Position numbers and translations under genes: made by a program. A stretch of 6,386 nucleotides of DNA from JAUVYV01 sp964585535 (lineage in GTDB: Bacteria; Planctomycetota; Phycisphaerae; Sedimentisphaerales; Anaerobacaceae), in the NCBI GenBank assembly GCA_964585535.1, contig CAZPDW010000118.1, forward strand, positions 1-6,386. The letters are read 5' to 3'. The notes beneath the pieces are model-generated. The model ran no database searches, was not told where the DNA came from, and worked only from the letters and a program-made list of their open reading frames with translations. Positions 5,430-6,386 of the stretch are shown here, piece after piece; positions within the stretch are counted from its first letter, which is position 1, and every line of letters starts with the position of its first letter.

Positions 5430-6329
5430 ATGACAACGGAGTATGCAAAGTTTTTGGCTTTATTAGTGGGACTTCTCGTGATTGCAGGACCGGCGGCCTG
5501 CTTTGCGGCCCAACCGCAGGACAGCAACAACATCTGGCTCGATGAGAAGGCGGGGCGAGGGGCAGGGCGGTTCGAGTTAAAGGACGAAGCGATTGAGCGA
5601 ATAATGCAGAGGATACGCCGGGCCGACCCGCAGAGGGCGGACGAATTAGCGAAACTGAGGACGCAGGACCCCGACGCGTTCAAAAATAAGCTGCGGGCCG
5701 CGATGCGAGAGCAGTTCGGCAGGCGGATGCAGCAGCAAAGGGCAGAGCGTCCCGAGCAGATGCGAGGCCATCGCGAGCCGGCAATGCGACTTAAAGGGCA
5801 GGTACCCCAACGAGAGATGATGCGCGAGCGAATGCGCGAACAAAACGCGGAATATATCGAGTGGCTCGGCCAAAACTTCCCGGACGAAGCAGAGAAGCTC
5901 GAACAGCTTCAAAAAGAAAAGCCCGAGCTGTATATGAGAAAGCTGATGGTCAGCTTAAAAAAGTACGGAAGGATTTTCCGTGCCTCGAAGGACAATCCCG
6001 AGCTGGCGGCTGTCCTAAAAAAGGATATGGCCCTCAAGCAGCGGAGGCACGAGCTTACGAGCCGAATAAAAAGCACCACCGACAAAAGCGCAAAGGATGC
6101 GTTGATTTCCGAGCTCGAGGACGTTATCGGCCGGCGTTTTGACCTGATTGTAAAGAGAAAACAAATCGCCTATGAGCAGCTTGCAAAGAAACTCGAAGAG
6201 CTGCAAAAGGAGGTAAAGAGCAGAGAGGCGGACGTTGAAAAATGGAAAAGCCCGCAGTTCAAAGAGCAGAACGTCAAGGCCAGGGTCAAGGAGCTTCTCA
6301 GCCAGACAGGGAAGTTCGATTGGCAGTAA
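5430..6329 (+). CDS. Exported, highly charged helical protein with an internal duplication (putative periplasmic sensor of the ECF module)
   Basis: 299 residues. A signal peptide is clear: short n-region, hydrophobic FLALLVGLLVIAG (8-20) and a likely cut near ACFA/AQ (26/27). C24 follows PAA, which is not a proper lipobox. The mature part is almost entirely charged helix. Two copies of a PxxAxxLxxL-x4-P-x5-KL unit lie at 59-98 and 142-181. A Met/Arg/Gln-rich linker (92-140, seven Met, H114) joins them. Residues 200-272 look like a coiled coil (SRIKSTTDKSAKDALISELE, KKLEELQKEVKSREADVEKW). I know no named family for it. Position after a sigma and membrane anti-sigma candidate suggests a CnrX/CpxP-like envelope sensor or chaperone; this is inference. 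AAAGGA stands seven bases before the ATG at 5430; a GTG at 5406 would overlap the upstream gene and spoil the signal peptide. Confidence 0.8.
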   Translation: MTTEYAKFLALLVGLLVIAGPAACFAAQPQDSNNIWLDEKAGRGAGRFELKDEAIERIMQRIRRADPQRADELAKLRTQDPDAFKNKLRAAMREQFGRRMQQQRAERPEQMRGHREPAMRLKGQVPQREMMRERMREQNAEYIEWLGQNFPDEAEKLEQLQKEKPELYMRKLMVSLKKYGRIFRASKDNPELAAVLKKDMALKQRRHELTSRIKSTTDKSAKDALISELEDVIGRRFDLIVKRKQIAYEQLAKKLEELQKEVKSREADVEKWKSPQFKEQNVKARVKELLSQTGKFDWQ

Positions 6330-6333
6330 GAAT

Positions 6334-6347
6334 AACCCGGCCGGGTT
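6334..6347 (+). other. Perfect 14-bp palindrome downstream of the ECF operon
   Basis: AACCCGGCCGGGTT begins five bases after the TAA at 6327-6329. As RNA it would form a five-pair stem with a GGCC loop. No T-run follows (GAGTGGGG), so it is either a weak terminator part or an operator-like site. A second hairpin, TCTCAG/CTGAGA (6367-6384), lies at the window edge. Confidence 0.4.
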
Positions 6348-6386
6348 GAGTGGGGACAGTTGGCAGTCTCAGGTCCTGCTGAGAAA

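Noticed and set aside
5499..5501. Lipoprotein cysteine (C24) in the exported protein
   Set aside because: The residues before it are PAA, not an L-x-G/A-type lipobox, and a normal AxA-like cut site follows at once.
6348..6386. TGGGGACAG-type sequence at the window edge as the end of a mobile element
   Set aside because: Similar strings often flank REP-type transposase genes, but only a few bases are visible before the window ends, so nothing can be supported.

Overview
The window reads like accessory chromosome of an anaerobic Planctomycetota bacterium, most likely of the Phycisphaerae/Sedimentisphaerales type. This is inferred from gene style, not from a marker gene: a secreted PKD plus parallel beta-helix protein ending in a VDRGAYEYQ-type tail, a RACo-like corrinoid-activating ATPase, a small Cys-rich MIQCSDCE-type protein, an ECF sigma operon with a membrane anti-sigma candidate, and generally weak Shine-Dalgarno sequences. 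No rRNA operon, tRNA, CRISPR array or transposase gene was seen.

Layout. Bases 1-1253 (+) hold the 3' part of a large secreted beta-helix protein, closed by a strong hairpin terminator at 1278-1309. Bases 1310-1731 carry no gene. They hold two short related repeat-like sequences (1437-1458 and 1663-1688), several hairpins, and a stretch at 1498-1574 that strongly resembles the 5' two-thirds of a 5S rRNA but has no 3' third. Bases 1732-3312 (-) encode a 526-residue [2Fe-2S]/ASKHA ATPase of the RACo/AcsV type. Upstream of it on the same strand lies a 27-codon, extremely basic ORF (3390-3473) that is not obviously a shadow of anything and sits behind a good sigma-70-like promoter (3534-3563).

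Bases 3605-3913 (+) encode a 102-residue Cys-rich protein with an acidic tail. It converges on a YkgJ-type CxxCxxCC protein (4000-4323, -). The latter is divergent, with only about 48 bp between, from a compact three-gene plus-strand operon: ECF sigma factor (4372-4896), single-pass membrane protein that is probably its anti-sigma factor (4904-5425), and an exported, highly charged helical protein with an internal duplication and a Met/Arg/Gln-rich linker (5430-6329). Gaps within the operon are 7 and 4 bases.

How they may work together. The last three genes have the logic of a CnrYXH/CpxP-like envelope signalling module: a periplasmic helical sensor, a membrane-bound inhibitor and a sigma factor. 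The inhibitor lacks the zinc anti-sigma motif and the sensor has no family I recognise, so this is the best candidate for an undescribed system here. The RACo-like ATPase would reductively reactivate a corrinoid protein encoded elsewhere.
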